This document shows positions 7,207 through 15,526 of a DNA stretch of 19,239 nt, piece after piece. Below the pieces are notes generated by a model. That model was given only the letters and a program-made list of their open reading frames with translations. It was not told where the DNA came from and made no database searches. The first letter of the stretch is position 1; every line of letters starts with the position of its first letter. This DNA comes from a bacterium (GTDB lineage Bacteria > UBA6262): the NCBI GenBank assembly GCA_028716025.1, contig JAQUQP010000018.1, positions 1 to 19,239 on the forward strand, given 5' to 3'. The position numbers and the translations under genes are program-made.

Positions 7207-9261
7207 TTATTTACCAAACAAGGCAAAAAGAGCTGTATGCAGCTTAAGGATAAGCGGCGCTAATACCAGCGAGACAACAGCCATCAGTTTTAGCAATATG
7301 TTCAGGCTGGGACCAGCTGTGTCCTTAAACGGATCTCCGACTGTATCACCGATCACCGCAGCTTTATGCGCGTCTGAACCTTTGCCACCCAGGTTACCGG
7401 CTTCAATATATTTTTTGGAATTATCCCAGGCTCCACCGGCATTAGCAAAAAAGATCGCCAGAGGCACGCCGGAAACGAGCGAACCTACCAGCAACCCGCC
7501 CAAGGCAATAGGACTGATGAAAATACCTACGACGACAGGGATGATCAAAGCCATCACGCTGGGGAAAACCATTTTCTGCAGGGCAAAAGCTGTTGTAATA
7601 TCAACGCATTTAGCATAATCCGGTTTAGCTTTACCTTCCATCAAGCCAGGTATTTCCTTGAATTGGCGGCGTACTTCTTCCACTACTTTAAACGCTGCTT
7701 CGCCTACTGCCTGCATGGCTTTTGAAGAGAAAAAGAATGGGACAATCCCGCCGATAAACATTCCAGCCACCACAGTCGCATCCATAGCGTCAATTTTAGT
7801 TAAATTGATGACCTGGCTATAGGCTACAAATAAAGCCAGGGCAGTAAGAGCTGCTGAGCCAATGGCAAATCCCTTACTGATCGCGGCAGTAGTATTACCT
7901 ACAGCATCCAGGGTTTCGCAGCGTTTTCTCACCTCCGGACCCATATGGGCCATTTCCGCGATACCAGCCGCATTATCCGCGATCGGGCCATACGCATCTA
8001 CAGCGACGGTCATTCCGGTAATGGAAAGCATCCCGATAGCTGAAAGGGCAATGCCGAAAATACCGGCGAAATAATAAGAAATTATTGTTGCCAGCGCGAT
8101 CACCACTAAAGGGATAACAGTGCTGTTCATCGCTATGGCCATACCTTCAATGAGTACCGTAGCAGGTCCGGTCTTGGCTTTATCCGCGATGGTTTCAACA
8201 GTTTTTCCGCTGGTAAAATACTCTGCCACAAAACCAACGATCATCCCGGCTAACAAACCGGACAATACTGCCCAGAAGAGATTCAGGCTGCCATACCAGA
8301 GATGCGTGCAGGCATAAGCCCCGGCAATTAATAACACAGCGCTCACGATCATGCCCATACGCAGGGCTGTCTGCGGATCGGTTTTCTCGTCAGTCCTGAC
8401 AAAAAAGACACCGATAATAGTCGCAAAAATACCAACCGCGGAAAGTAACATGGACAACATTATTCCTTTAGTTCCCACGTCAACGGCGCTGACTGCGATC
8501 ACCAATGCTGAAACAATGGCTCCGATATAAGATTCAAAGAGATCCGCGCCCATACCCGCAACGTCGCCGACATTGTCGCCGACATTGTCCGCGATCACTG
8601 CCGGATTACGGGGATCATCTTCAGGAATGCCCTTTTCTACTTTACCGACCAAGTCTGCTCCCACATCCGCGGCTTTAGTATAGATCCCGCCACCGACACG
8701 CGCAAACAAAGCTACTGAACTGGCGCCCATGGAGAACCCGGCAATCAGCTGGGTCGCCTCAAAGATCGCCATTGACAAGCTGGGCTGGTGTTGCATACCA
8801 TGCCAGATATAAATAAGGTACACTAAGGAAAGGCCAAATAGTCCGATACCCACTACATTCATTCCCATTACCGCGCCACCAGGGAAAGCTATCCCGATAG
8901 CTTCATTATAACTCTTGCTCGCTGCCTGGGCAGTACGGCAATTGGCTTTAGTAGCAATTCTCATTCCTAAATAGCCGGCTGAAACTGAACAGAAAGCACC
9001 AGCGACAAAAGCAATAGCAGTCTTCTTGGAAACAGCGAAAAAGAGGAGCGCCGCGACGATCACGACAAAAATAGTGATAGAGCGATATTCTCTTTTCAGG
9101 AAGGCCATGGCCCCTTGCTGGATAGCTTCACTGATCTCCTGCATTTCCGGCGTGCCTGGGTCTTTCCTGAGTACTTTCCACGATAAATAAGCCGCAAAAA
9201 GAATACCGATAAATCCGGTTCCTAACGAGATCCACAACGACGTTAAATCTTGCAACATCAT
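7207..9261 (-). CDS. hppA: Membrane-bound ion-pumping pyrophosphatase, K+-dependent type
   Basis: 684-residue multi-pass (about 16 helices) membrane pyrophosphatase that couples PPi hydrolysis to H+ or Na+ export. Catalytic motifs are intact: [21 protein letters not shown] (from D199), [18 protein letters not shown] (225-242), then near the C-terminus KKYIEAG and [15 protein letters not shown] (638-652). Ala459 after GNTT, where K+-independent enzymes have Lys, predicts K+ dependence. E243 in LFESY occupies the position typical of Na+-type enzymes such as that of Thermotoga, so Na+ or mixed Na+/H+ transport is possible. The ATG overlaps the stop of the upstream Ca2+-ATPase gene by ATGA, with GGAGGAGG upstream. 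Ion choice is inferred, not shown. Confidence 0.96.
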   Translation of the reverse strand: MMLQDLTSLWISLGTGFIGILFAAYLSWKVLRKDPGTPEMQEISEAIQQGAMAFLKREYRSITIFVVIVAALLFFAVSKKTAIAFVAGAFCSVSAGYLGMRIATKANCRTAQAASKSYNEAIGIAFPGGAVMGMNVVGIGLFGLSLVYLIYIWHGMQHQPSLSMAIFEATQLIAGFSMGASSVALFARVGGGIYTKAADVGADLVGKVEKGIPEDDPRNPAVIADNVGDNVGDVAGMGADLFESYIGAIVSALVIAVSAVDVGTKGIMLSMLLSAVGIFATIIGVFFVRTDEKTDPQTALRMGMIVSAVLLIAGAYACTHLWYGSLNLFWAVLSGLLAGMIVGFVAEYFTSGKTVETIADKAKTGPATVLIEGMAIAMNSTVIPLVVIALATIISYYFAGIFGIALSAIGMLSITGMTVAVDAYGPIADNAAGIAEMAHMGPEVRKRCETLDAVGNTTAAISKGFAIGSAALTALALFVAYSQVINLTKIDAMDATVVAGMFIGGIVPFFFSSKAMQAVGEAAFKVVEEVRRQFKEIPGLMEGKAKPDYAKCVDITTAFALQKMVFPSVMALIIPVVVGIFISPIALGGLLVGSLVSGVPLAIFFANAGGAWDNSKKYIEAGNLGGKGSDAHKAAVIGDTVGDPFKDTAGPSLNILLKLMAVVSLVLAPLILKLHTALFALFGK

Positions 9262-11960
9262 AATGTTAAGTTCCTCCTCCTATTTATTTTTAATGCTTCC
9301 GTTAATAAAAACGGGACAAAAGCCAGCGCCAAGACTACTACCAGAGGGCCCAGGGCCAGGGCTTCAGTCTTAAACACACGTTGAAAAACAGGAACGTACA
9401 GCACCGCTATTTGCATAATTACAGATAAGAACACGGCATAAACTAAATAGGTATTAGAAAAGAAACCCAGCTTGAATAAAGATATATGCCAGCTACGGCA
9501 ATTAAATACCTGGACCAATTGGGCTAAAACTAAAGTACTAAAGGCCATCGCCCTGGCCTGGCCTAAGCCAGCCTGGAACCAGTGCTGCCCGATCATAAAA
9601 CTGGTCACTGTCACCATACAGATGACTGAACCATCAAAAATTAAGCTGGTCAGGTCATGGCGGGTTAATAATTTTTCACGCGATTGGCGCGGCTGGTGGG
9701 ACATAACACCTTGCTCTGTTGGCTCCACACCTAAGGCCAGCGCCGGGAAACCATCAGTCACCAGGTTGATCCACAGGATCTGGATCGGCAATAACGGGAC
9801 CGGTAAACCAATGATCCCTGCTCCCAGCATGGTCATTACTTCACTAAAATTACAGCTGAGCAGGTAATAAACAAATCTCTTGATGTTAGCATAGATACCA
9901 CGGCCTTCTTCCACTGCGCGGACAATAGTAGAAAAATTATCATCCAGCAGGATCATGTCAGCCGCTTCTTTAGTGACATCTGTACCGGTGATGCCCATCG
10001 CCATACCGATATCAGCTTCTTTTACCGCCGGAGCATCATTAACCCCGTCACCGGTCATGGCGATCACATACCCTTTAGCTTTGAGCGCTTTGATAATGAT
10101 CAGTTTATGTTCACTGGCAGTGCGGGCATAAACCTGGACTTTATCTACAGAAGCAGCTAGTTGCTGCTCATTCATTATATCCAGTTCTGTTCCGTCCAGC
10201 ACCAGGCCATGTTCATCTAAAATGCCTAATTCACGGGCAATAGCGACCGCTGTGTCTTTCTGGTCACCAGTGATCATGACTACTTTGATCCCGGCTTTTT
10301 TACATTTATTGACCGCATCCTTTACTTCCAGGCGCGGCGGGTCGATCATCGCCAGCAAACCGACAAAGACCAGTTGTTCTTCCAGTTTTTCGCTTCTGCT
10401 GAGCAACTGTTCAGCCGGTACTTCTTTATAGGCCACGGCTAACACGCGTAAGGCCTGTGTCGCCAGGTTAGAATTCGCGAGCCTTATCTTTTCCTTTTCA
10501 TCCGCCGTTAAAGGATAGGTCTCCCCCAAGGTATAGATCCGATCACACCGTCCCAGGATATTTTCCGGTGATCCCTTGGTGAAAACAAATCCGGTTTCTT
10601 TCCGCCGGAAAAGCACGCTCATTCTTTTTTTAGTGCTGTCAAAAGGAATTTCATCTATATATTCATAATACTGTTCCAGGTCTTTACGCCAGATCCCGGC
10701 TTTAGCCGCGGCTGCCAATAAGGCCCCTTCTGTCGGGTCGCCGCTAACCTGCCAAACCTCGGAATACTCATCCTGGTTCAATTGCGCGTTATTGCACAAT
10801 ACCGCTATCCGCAGGGACTGGATCACATCCAGTTGCCGGTTGACGTTAATATGTTTACCCTGCTTGAGAAAATCACCGGTGGGTTCATAGCCAGTTCCGG
10901 TAAGCTCTACAAAACTCCCGCCGGCATATATTTTGCGCACCATCATTTTATTCTGGGTTAAGGTCCCGGTCTTGTCCGTACAAATAACCGATGTGCACCC
11001 CAGCGTTTCTACCGCCGGCAATTTCCTGACCAAAGCATTACGCCGGGCCATACGCTGTACGCCTAGAGCCAGCACTACAGTGACAATAGCGGGCAATCCT
11101 TCAGGGATAGCTGCCACTGCCAAGCTGACTGCGGTCAGGAGCATCTCGCTATAGGAGCCGCCGCGCCATACGCCCAGGGCAAAAACCAGCGCGCATATTC
11201 CCAGGCAAACATACACCAGCAGACGTCCTACTTTTTCCAGCCGCTGCATTAATGGGGTGGTTTCTTTCTCAACAGTTTGTAACAGGTGGGCAATGTTACC
11301 GAATTCGGTATTCATCCCGGTGGCAACAACCACTGCCTGGCCCCGGCCATATACTACGGTAGAACCAGAGTAAACCATATTCCGGCGTTCAGCCAGCGGC
11401 GTTTCTATCTTTAAAACAGCTTGCTTATCTTTTTCCACAGGGTGGGATTCGCCCGTTAAAATTGACTCATCGATCCTCAGGTTAACTGATTCAATGATCC
11501 GGGCATCAGCAGCGATACGGTCCCCGCTGTCTAATACCAGGATATCGCCGGGTACTACCTTATCCGCGTCGATCATTATAACCTGACCGGCACGCATAAC
11601 TTTAGCCGTCGGCGCACTCATATTTTTTAAAGCCTTCAAAGAACGTTCAGTTTTATATTCCTGGATAAATCCTAAGACACCGTTAATTATAACTATCGCC
11701 AGGATCGCGATCGAATCCGACCATTCACCGAGCCACGCAGAAACAAGGCAAGCAGCGAACAGCACATAAATAATAAAATTATTGAACTGCTCAAGGAAGA
11801 GTAACCAGGGATTCTTTGTTTTGGTTTCACTGATCTTGTTTTCGCCGAATTCCTGTAATCGCTGTACCGCAATTTCCGGTTGTAACCCCTGCCCCCGGAT
11901 AGTCCCCCACTTGGCTAAAACATCCTGGTTATCTGCGGCATATGGTTTAAGTTCATTCAT
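9258..11960 (-). CDS. P-type IIA (SERCA-like) Ca2+-transporting ATPase
   Basis: 900-residue cation pump of the inner membrane. It has the TGES actuator motif (169-172), PEGLP in helix M4 (E287), the phosphorylated aspartate D329 in DKTGTLT, nucleotide-binding KGSPE (462-466) and hinge TGDGVNDAP (636-644). Ion ligands match SERCA in M5 (N704, E707) and M6 (N732, T735, D736 in INLVTDG). The M8 position corresponding to SERCA E908 is Q814, so one of the two Ca2+ sites may be weakened. The gene starts with ATG inside the pth stop (ATGA overlap) and ends by ATGA overlap with hppA: three translationally linked genes. Ca2+ is the best prediction; Mn2+ or another divalent ion cannot be excluded. Confidence 0.92.
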   Translation of the reverse strand: MNELKPYAADNQDVLAKWGTIRGQGLQPEIAVQRLQEFGENKISETKTKNPWLLFLEQFNNFIIYVLFAACLVSAWLGEWSDSIAILAIVIINGVLGFIQEYKTERSLKALKNMSAPTAKVMRAGQVIMIDADKVVPGDILVLDSGDRIAADARIIESVNLRIDESILTGESHPVEKDKQAVLKIETPLAERRNMVYSGSTVVYGRGQAVVVATGMNTEFGNIAHLLQTVEKETTPLMQRLEKVGRLLVYVCLGICALVFALGVWRGGSYSEMLLTAVSLAVAAIPEGLPAIVTVVLALGVQRMARRNALVRKLPAVETLGCTSVICTDKTGTLTQNKMMVRKIYAGGSFVELTGTGYEPTGDFLKQGKHINVNRQLDVIQSLRIAVLCNNAQLNQDEYSEVWQVSGDPTEGALLAAAAKAGIWRKDLEQYYEYIDEIPFDSTKKRMSVLFRRKETGFVFTKGSPENILGRCDRIYTLGETYPLTADEKEKIRLANSNLATQALRVLAVAYKEVPAEQLLSRSEKLEEQLVFVGLLAMIDPPRLEVKDAVNKCKKAGIKVVMITGDQKDTAVAIARELGILDEHGLVLDGTELDIMNEQQLAASVDKVQVYARTASEHKLIIIKALKAKGYVIAMTGDGVNDAPAVKEADIGMAMGITGTDVTKEAADMILLDDNFSTIVRAVEEGRGIYANIKRFVYYLLSCNFSEVMTMLGAGIIGLPVPLLPIQILWINLVTDGFPALALGVEPTEQGVMSHQPRQSREKLLTRHDLTSLIFDGSVICMVTVTSFMIGQHWFQAGLGQARAMAFSTLVLAQLVQVFNCRSWHISLFKLGFFSNTYLVYAVFLSVIMQIAVLYVPVFQRVFKTEALALGPLVVVLALAFVPFLLTEALKINRRRNLTL

Positions 11961-12523
11961 TTAGGCTCTTTCAAATTATACCTATTCATAGTATTTTCAA
12001 AACTATGCCCCAAAAAATATTCAATGGCTTCAGCGGCTCGTGCTACTGCTTCTTTAATGACCGCCATTTCTTCTTTCCCGAATGTTCCTAATACAAAATC
12101 AGCGTCTTTCCGGTCAGCGGTCCCGATCCCGATACGCAATCGTTTAAAATCCGTTGTGCCAAGCTGTTGTTCGATAGATTCTAAACCATGGTGCCCACCG
12201 GCCGACCCCCGGGCGCGAAAACGCAACGCACCCAGTTCCAGATTGAAATCATCAACCACGGCCAGCAAGTGATCAGGTTTTATTTTATAAAAGTTCATTA
12301 CCTGAGCTATCGCTTCGCCGCTCCTGTTCATAAACGTCTGCGGCTTCAGTAACAGCACTTTATGCCCGGGATGCTCAACTCTTCCCAGGATCGATTCAAA
12401 TTTATGTTCGCTTAATTTGCTATCCAGCCGGAGGGCTAACTGGTCAAGCACCAGAAAACCGGCATTATGCCTGGTTTTCTGGTACTCTTTACCCGGATTG
12501 CCGAGACCGGCAATGATCCACAT
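11957..12523 (-). CDS. pth: Peptidyl-tRNA hydrolase
   Basis: 188-residue enzyme that cleaves peptidyl-tRNA released from stalled ribosomes. The sequence begins MWIIAGLGNPGKEY with N9 of GNPG, catalytic H19 in TRHNAG, N66 in KPQTFMNRSG, D90/D91 in VVDDFNL and the loop RGSAGGHHGLESI. The open frame extends to 12607, but the extra residues are basic, lie in the repeat-filled spacer and do not match the family. ATG at 12523 has GAGG six bases upstream and gives the usual length. It follows rplY, a common pairing, but instead of ychF or rpsF it leads by a 4-base overlap into a Ca2+-ATPase. Confidence 0.97.
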   Translation of the reverse strand: MWIIAGLGNPGKEYQKTRHNAGFLVLDQLALRLDSKLSEHKFESILGRVEHPGHKVLLLKPQTFMNRSGEAIAQVMNFYKIKPDHLLAVVDDFNLELGALRFRARGSAGGHHGLESIEQQLGTTDFKRLRIGIGTADRKDADFVLGTFGKEEMAVIKEAVARAAEAIEYFLGHSFENTMNRYNLKEPK

Positions 12524-12539
12524 GTAAAACCTCGTCAAT

Positions 12540-12687
12540 CGGTTACGGGTACGAGGCCCGTTTACAAACTTCGGTTTTCGGTTAACGTTACGATGCCCGA
12601 AAAGCATTTATGATTTATCGGGTTTCGTATCCGTTTACCGTATACCGAGCATTTAATTCGGGCTTCGTTACCGTATATCGTATACCG
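12540..12687. repeat. Four-unit inverted repeat cluster between rplY and pth (IR-B)
   Basis: Four related units fill the spacer. Two read forward on the plus strand: 12540-12560 (CGGTTACGG...GGCCCG, 21 bases) and 12572-12599 (28 bases, ending ACGATGCCCG). Two read on the minus strand: 12619-12647 and 12659-12687 (29 bases each, starting CGGTATACG and ending ACGAA[A/G]CCCG). All units begin CGGT and end with CCCG preceded by an ACGA-like word. The layout is two forward then two reverse, a large imperfect palindrome centred near 12614. It begins 4 bases after the rplY stop and ends just before the pth ribosome-binding site. Function unknown. Confidence 0.8.
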
Positions 12688-12691
12688 AGAG

Positions 12692-13405
12692 TTATTTTTT
12701 CTCTTCTTTAGGAGGCGCCTCTGCTGCACCTTCAGCAAGCTCTTCTTCTTTCTTACCTTTCTTGATGACTTCAGGTTCAGCTGGTGCCGCTGCCCCTTCA
12801 GGCGCCACTGCTGCTTCTGCAGGAGTCGGCTCTTCCAGTACCGTCGGCGGTACTATGCTGACCAGCATCCGGTCTGCAGGAGTGAGGACTTTGATCTGGT
12901 CATCTTCCTGCTTCAAGTCACGCACATGGATCGATTCATTGATCTTCAGGCTGGAGACATCGATCATGATATGTTCCGGTATATGGGTAGGTAAGCATTC
13001 AACTTCGACTTCGCGCAGCACATATTCCAGGATACCGCCTTCTTTGATGCCAGGCGCCTCTCCGGTAACCATGACCGGCACATTAACTTTGATCTTATCT
13101 TTCAAGGAGATAGCTAACAGGTCGATATGCACTATATTACGTGACACTGGATCGCGCTGGATCTCCTTAATAATGGCTGTCTTTGCCTCATTCTTATCCC
13201 CTGCAAACTTCAGGGTCAAGACCACGTTCTCACCGGCCCCGCTATGAATGACCCGGTTAAACTCCTTGGTTGCTATGCCTATGGAAATCGGGGCCTGCTT
13301 GGCGCCATACAAAATTGCGGGGATAGTACCGGCAATACGCAAACGTCTGGACACCCGAGTCCCTTTTTCTGCTCTTTCTTTTACATCCAAAATCACTTCT
13401 TTCAT
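12692..13405 (-). CDS. rplY: 50S ribosomal protein L25, general stress (Ctc/TL5) type
   Basis: 237-residue bL25 that binds 5S rRNA. The N-terminal RNA-binding domain contains TRVSRRLRIAGTIPAILYGA. The second beta-rich domain, typical of the long Ctc form, includes VNVPVMVTGEAPGIKEGG, LREVEVECLPTHIPEHI and VDVSSLKINESIHVRDL. A tail of about 45 residues rich in Ala, Pro, Glu and Lys ends the protein and is probably disordered. ATG at 13405 has a strong site (GGGAGGAG). Neighbours prs upstream and pth downstream match the conserved prs-ctc-pth order, here interrupted by a GGDEF-like gene between prs and rplY. Confidence 0.95.
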   Translation of the reverse strand: MKEVILDVKERAEKGTRVSRRLRIAGTIPAILYGAKQAPISIGIATKEFNRVIHSGAGENVVLTLKFAGDKNEAKTAIIKEIQRDPVSRNIVHIDLLAISLKDKIKVNVPVMVTGEAPGIKEGGILEYVLREVEVECLPTHIPEHIMIDVSSLKINESIHVRDLKQEDDQIKVLTPADRMLVSIVPPTVLEEPTPAEAAVAPEGAAAPAEPEVIKKGKKEEELAEGAAEAPPKEEKK

Positions 13406-13446
13406 TATTTTTCTCCTCCCTTTTTATCGTACGAAAATATTTATGG

Positions 13447-15393
13447 TTATGCCGTACGGCTTTCGGACAAATCCGGAGTGTGTACCATTACCCGGTTGCC
13501 TCCCATTTTCTTGGCTTTAAGTAAAGCTTTCTTGGTCATGTCAATGATCATCTCCGCGGTCATGTGACCATCCATACCATTAAAATTACTGACTCCCACG
13601 CTTACTGTTATCTCTAATTTTCCCCCACTTGCCAGATTTATTTTCTGTTTTTCGACCTCCCGGCGGATATGTTCAGCTATTTCTACTACCCGGGAAACAT
13701 TTTCTTTAATACGTTGGGCTACATTATAAGCACCCTCTTCGCGTGTTTCCGGCAGGATCAAGACAAATTCCTGGCCGCTAAAACGGGCGGCTACATCAGT
13801 CAAGCGGATACTGGTCTTGATCAGTGCGGCTATCTCGCTGATGATCCGGTCGCCTTCTTCGTGCCCGTATATATCATTTATCTTATTCATATTATCAATA
13901 TCAATCAAAACGAGTGATAAATAATGGGAATAACGCCTGGCGCGATCCATTTCTTCAGCCATCCGGCGCAGAAAATAGCGGTGGTAATATAGCTGAGTCT
14001 GGCGATCGGTCACTGCTTCGGTATAGAGTTTAGCTTTTTCCAGGGCAATGGCTGCCTGTCCCGCCAAAGTTTCCAAGATATCAATATCTGCTTGATTATA
14101 GATAGCTCCAGATTGCTTACTGTCCAGGCAGATTATGCCGGTCAAGTTACCCCGGTAAAACAGCGGAATCACTACCTCCGCGCTGATACGGCGGAGATCG
14201 CCGAAGATCTCCTTGAATTTCTGTTTAGGAAGAAATTGTTCCGCTTCTTCCCTGATCAGGATACTGCGGTTTTCTTTCAGCCAGGCGATTATCGGTGCAT
14301 CCTTGTTGATCGTGAATTGGTCCATTAATCCTTTTTCCAAGGCATAGCCAGCCCGGATACAATAATTACCGTCATTATCTTCCAATAACAAACTAGCTTT
14401 GAGCATCCCGATATTTTTAGCCAGCATCTGGATCAAAAAATAACACAATTCATTCAGGTCCAGCTTAGTAATGAGCAACTGCGTGGTTTCTTTAAGTGCT
14501 TTCTGGTACTCATATTTATTGCGATAAACGATCATATCGATGATATGCTGTAACTTGTCTTTTAAAGAAGTGAAGAACATCCCGGTAATAATTATGGCTA
14601 CCGCGAACAAACCAGCCATGGTCGGGCTGAAAATTGATTTAAGTAAACCGGTCAGGACCAAATAACATAAGGCAACGATAACACTGGTAATAAATAAGAA
14701 AATAAGCTTATTAATAATAATATCTATCTCTACCAAGCGGTAACGCAGTACCGTAACCACTACCAGGACGATCCCCAGCATGGTAAAAAGATACCCCGAA
14801 GGATAAAAATCGATCCCTTTCATACAGAAAAAATCAATAGCGCTCAACGGTAAGATACCAACAGTGCAAAAAAGATACCGGATCTGGCTATATTTCAAAG
14901 ATGATGTTCTCTTAGCCTCCCGGTAATGCGAGTATAGGATATAATTGATCCGGCAATAAATAATAAAGTAAAAGGCAGCGAATACCTGGTGCAAAATCCC
15001 GCTGACCGGGGTATAGCCCCAGAAATATAACTTATAACCGCTGAAAAATAGAGGACTAAGCATCGCGGCTACAGAGAAAATTAAGCCCCCGATATAAGGC
15101 ATGATTAAAGCCTGGTTCTTACTTTTAATATTAAGAAAAACCACAGTATAATGATAGAGCAATATGGGTATAAAAATAAAGCCGACATACCCTAACCGCA
15201 ATAGGAACATGACCAATTCTTTGCCGGCAAAATAATTGGCCAGGGCAGAACTCATCAGCCAGATAGTACTGGCCAGGCATGTCAGGCCCAGCAGGATATT
15301 AATCCTGGCATGAATATTCTTGAGCAGGACAAAAGAACCAAGAAAGAATAAACTACTGCCAACGATCAGGTAGGGTATGGTATTAAAAACCAT
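13447..15393 (-). CDS. Membrane sensor with 7TM-like region, GAF and degenerate GGDEF (SGQEF) domain
   Basis: 648 residues from ATG at 15393, chosen because GAGG lies 7 bases upstream; the frame is open to a TTG at 15408. The N-terminal part (about 1-275) has eight or nine hydrophobic helices and resembles the 7TM region of some histidine kinases. A GAF-like domain (about 300-450) shows VVIPLFYRGNLTGIICLDS and LETLAGQAAIALEKAKLY. A GGDEF-family domain (about 460-640) keeps DIDNMNKINDIYGHEEGD and VTVSVGVSNF. The signature is SGQEF (539-543) instead of GGDEF/GGEEF, with Gln at the metal-binding acidic position, so cyclase activity is doubtful. The inhibitory-site RxxD (RLTD, R530-D533) is intact. 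It may act as a nucleotide-sensing or scaffold protein. Its ligand is unknown. Confidence 0.88.
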   Translation of the reverse strand: MVFNTIPYLIVGSSLFFLGSFVLLKNIHARINILLGLTCLASTIWLMSSALANYFAGKELVMFLLRLGYVGFIFIPILLYHYTVVFLNIKSKNQALIMPYIGGLIFSVAAMLSPLFFSGYKLYFWGYTPVSGILHQVFAAFYFIIYCRINYILYSHYREAKRTSSLKYSQIRYLFCTVGILPLSAIDFFCMKGIDFYPSGYLFTMLGIVLVVVTVLRYRLVEIDIIINKLIFLFITSVIVALCYLVLTGLLKSIFSPTMAGLFAVAIIITGMFFTSLKDKLQHIIDMIVYRNKYEYQKALKETTQLLITKLDLNELCYFLIQMLAKNIGMLKASLLLEDNDGNYCIRAGYALEKGLMDQFTINKDAPIIAWLKENRSILIREEAEQFLPKQKFKEIFGDLRRISAEVVIPLFYRGNLTGIICLDSKQSGAIYNQADIDILETLAGQAAIALEKAKLYTEAVTDRQTQLYYHRYFLRRMAEEMDRARRYSHYLSLVLIDIDNMNKINDIYGHEEGDRIISEIAALIKTSIRLTDVAARFSGQEFVLILPETREEGAYNVAQRIKENVSRVVEIAEHIRREVEKQKINLASGGKLEITVSVGVSNFNGMDGHMTAEMIIDMTKKALLKAKKMGGNRVMVHTPDLSESRTA

Positions 15394-15410
15394 GTGCACC
15401 TCAAACAAAT

Positions 15411-15524
15411 GCAGTTTAAAATAAAGATTATTAATTTTGAGTGTTGAGTTTTAAATTATGGCAAAATGCAATGTATAAGTACTTCACCTAAACTCAAAAC
15501 TCAAAACTTCTAACTTAAAACTGC
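15411..15524. repeat. Inverted repeat in the prs-GGDEF spacer (IR-C)
   Basis: The outer ends match as GCAGTTTAAA (15411-15420) and, reversed, TTAAAACTGC (15515-15524). The inner words match as TTTTGAGTGTTGAGTTT (about 15435-15451) and AAACTCAAAACTCAAAA (about 15490-15506), one mismatch in 17. The loop is roughly 35-40 bases. The structure starts 2 bases after the prs stop and ends about 10 bases before the next gene's ribosome-binding site. Function unknown. Confidence 0.7.
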
Positions 15525-15526
15525 TT

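Noticed and set aside
367..11154. Several open frames of 60-170 codons on the plus strand opposite mlaF, mlaE, dnaB, hppA and the Ca2+-ATPase.
   Set aside because: They mirror strong genes, lack family motifs and convincing ribosome-binding sites, and show low-complexity antisense composition.
12524..12607. An N-terminal extension of Pth read from the spacer.
   Set aside because: The extra residues come from the repeat cluster, have no family match, and the ATG at 12523 has a good GAGG site.
12540..12687. CRISPR array or insertion sequence.
   Set aside because: Units are in opposite orientations with no equal spacers, no cas genes and no transposase anywhere in the window.
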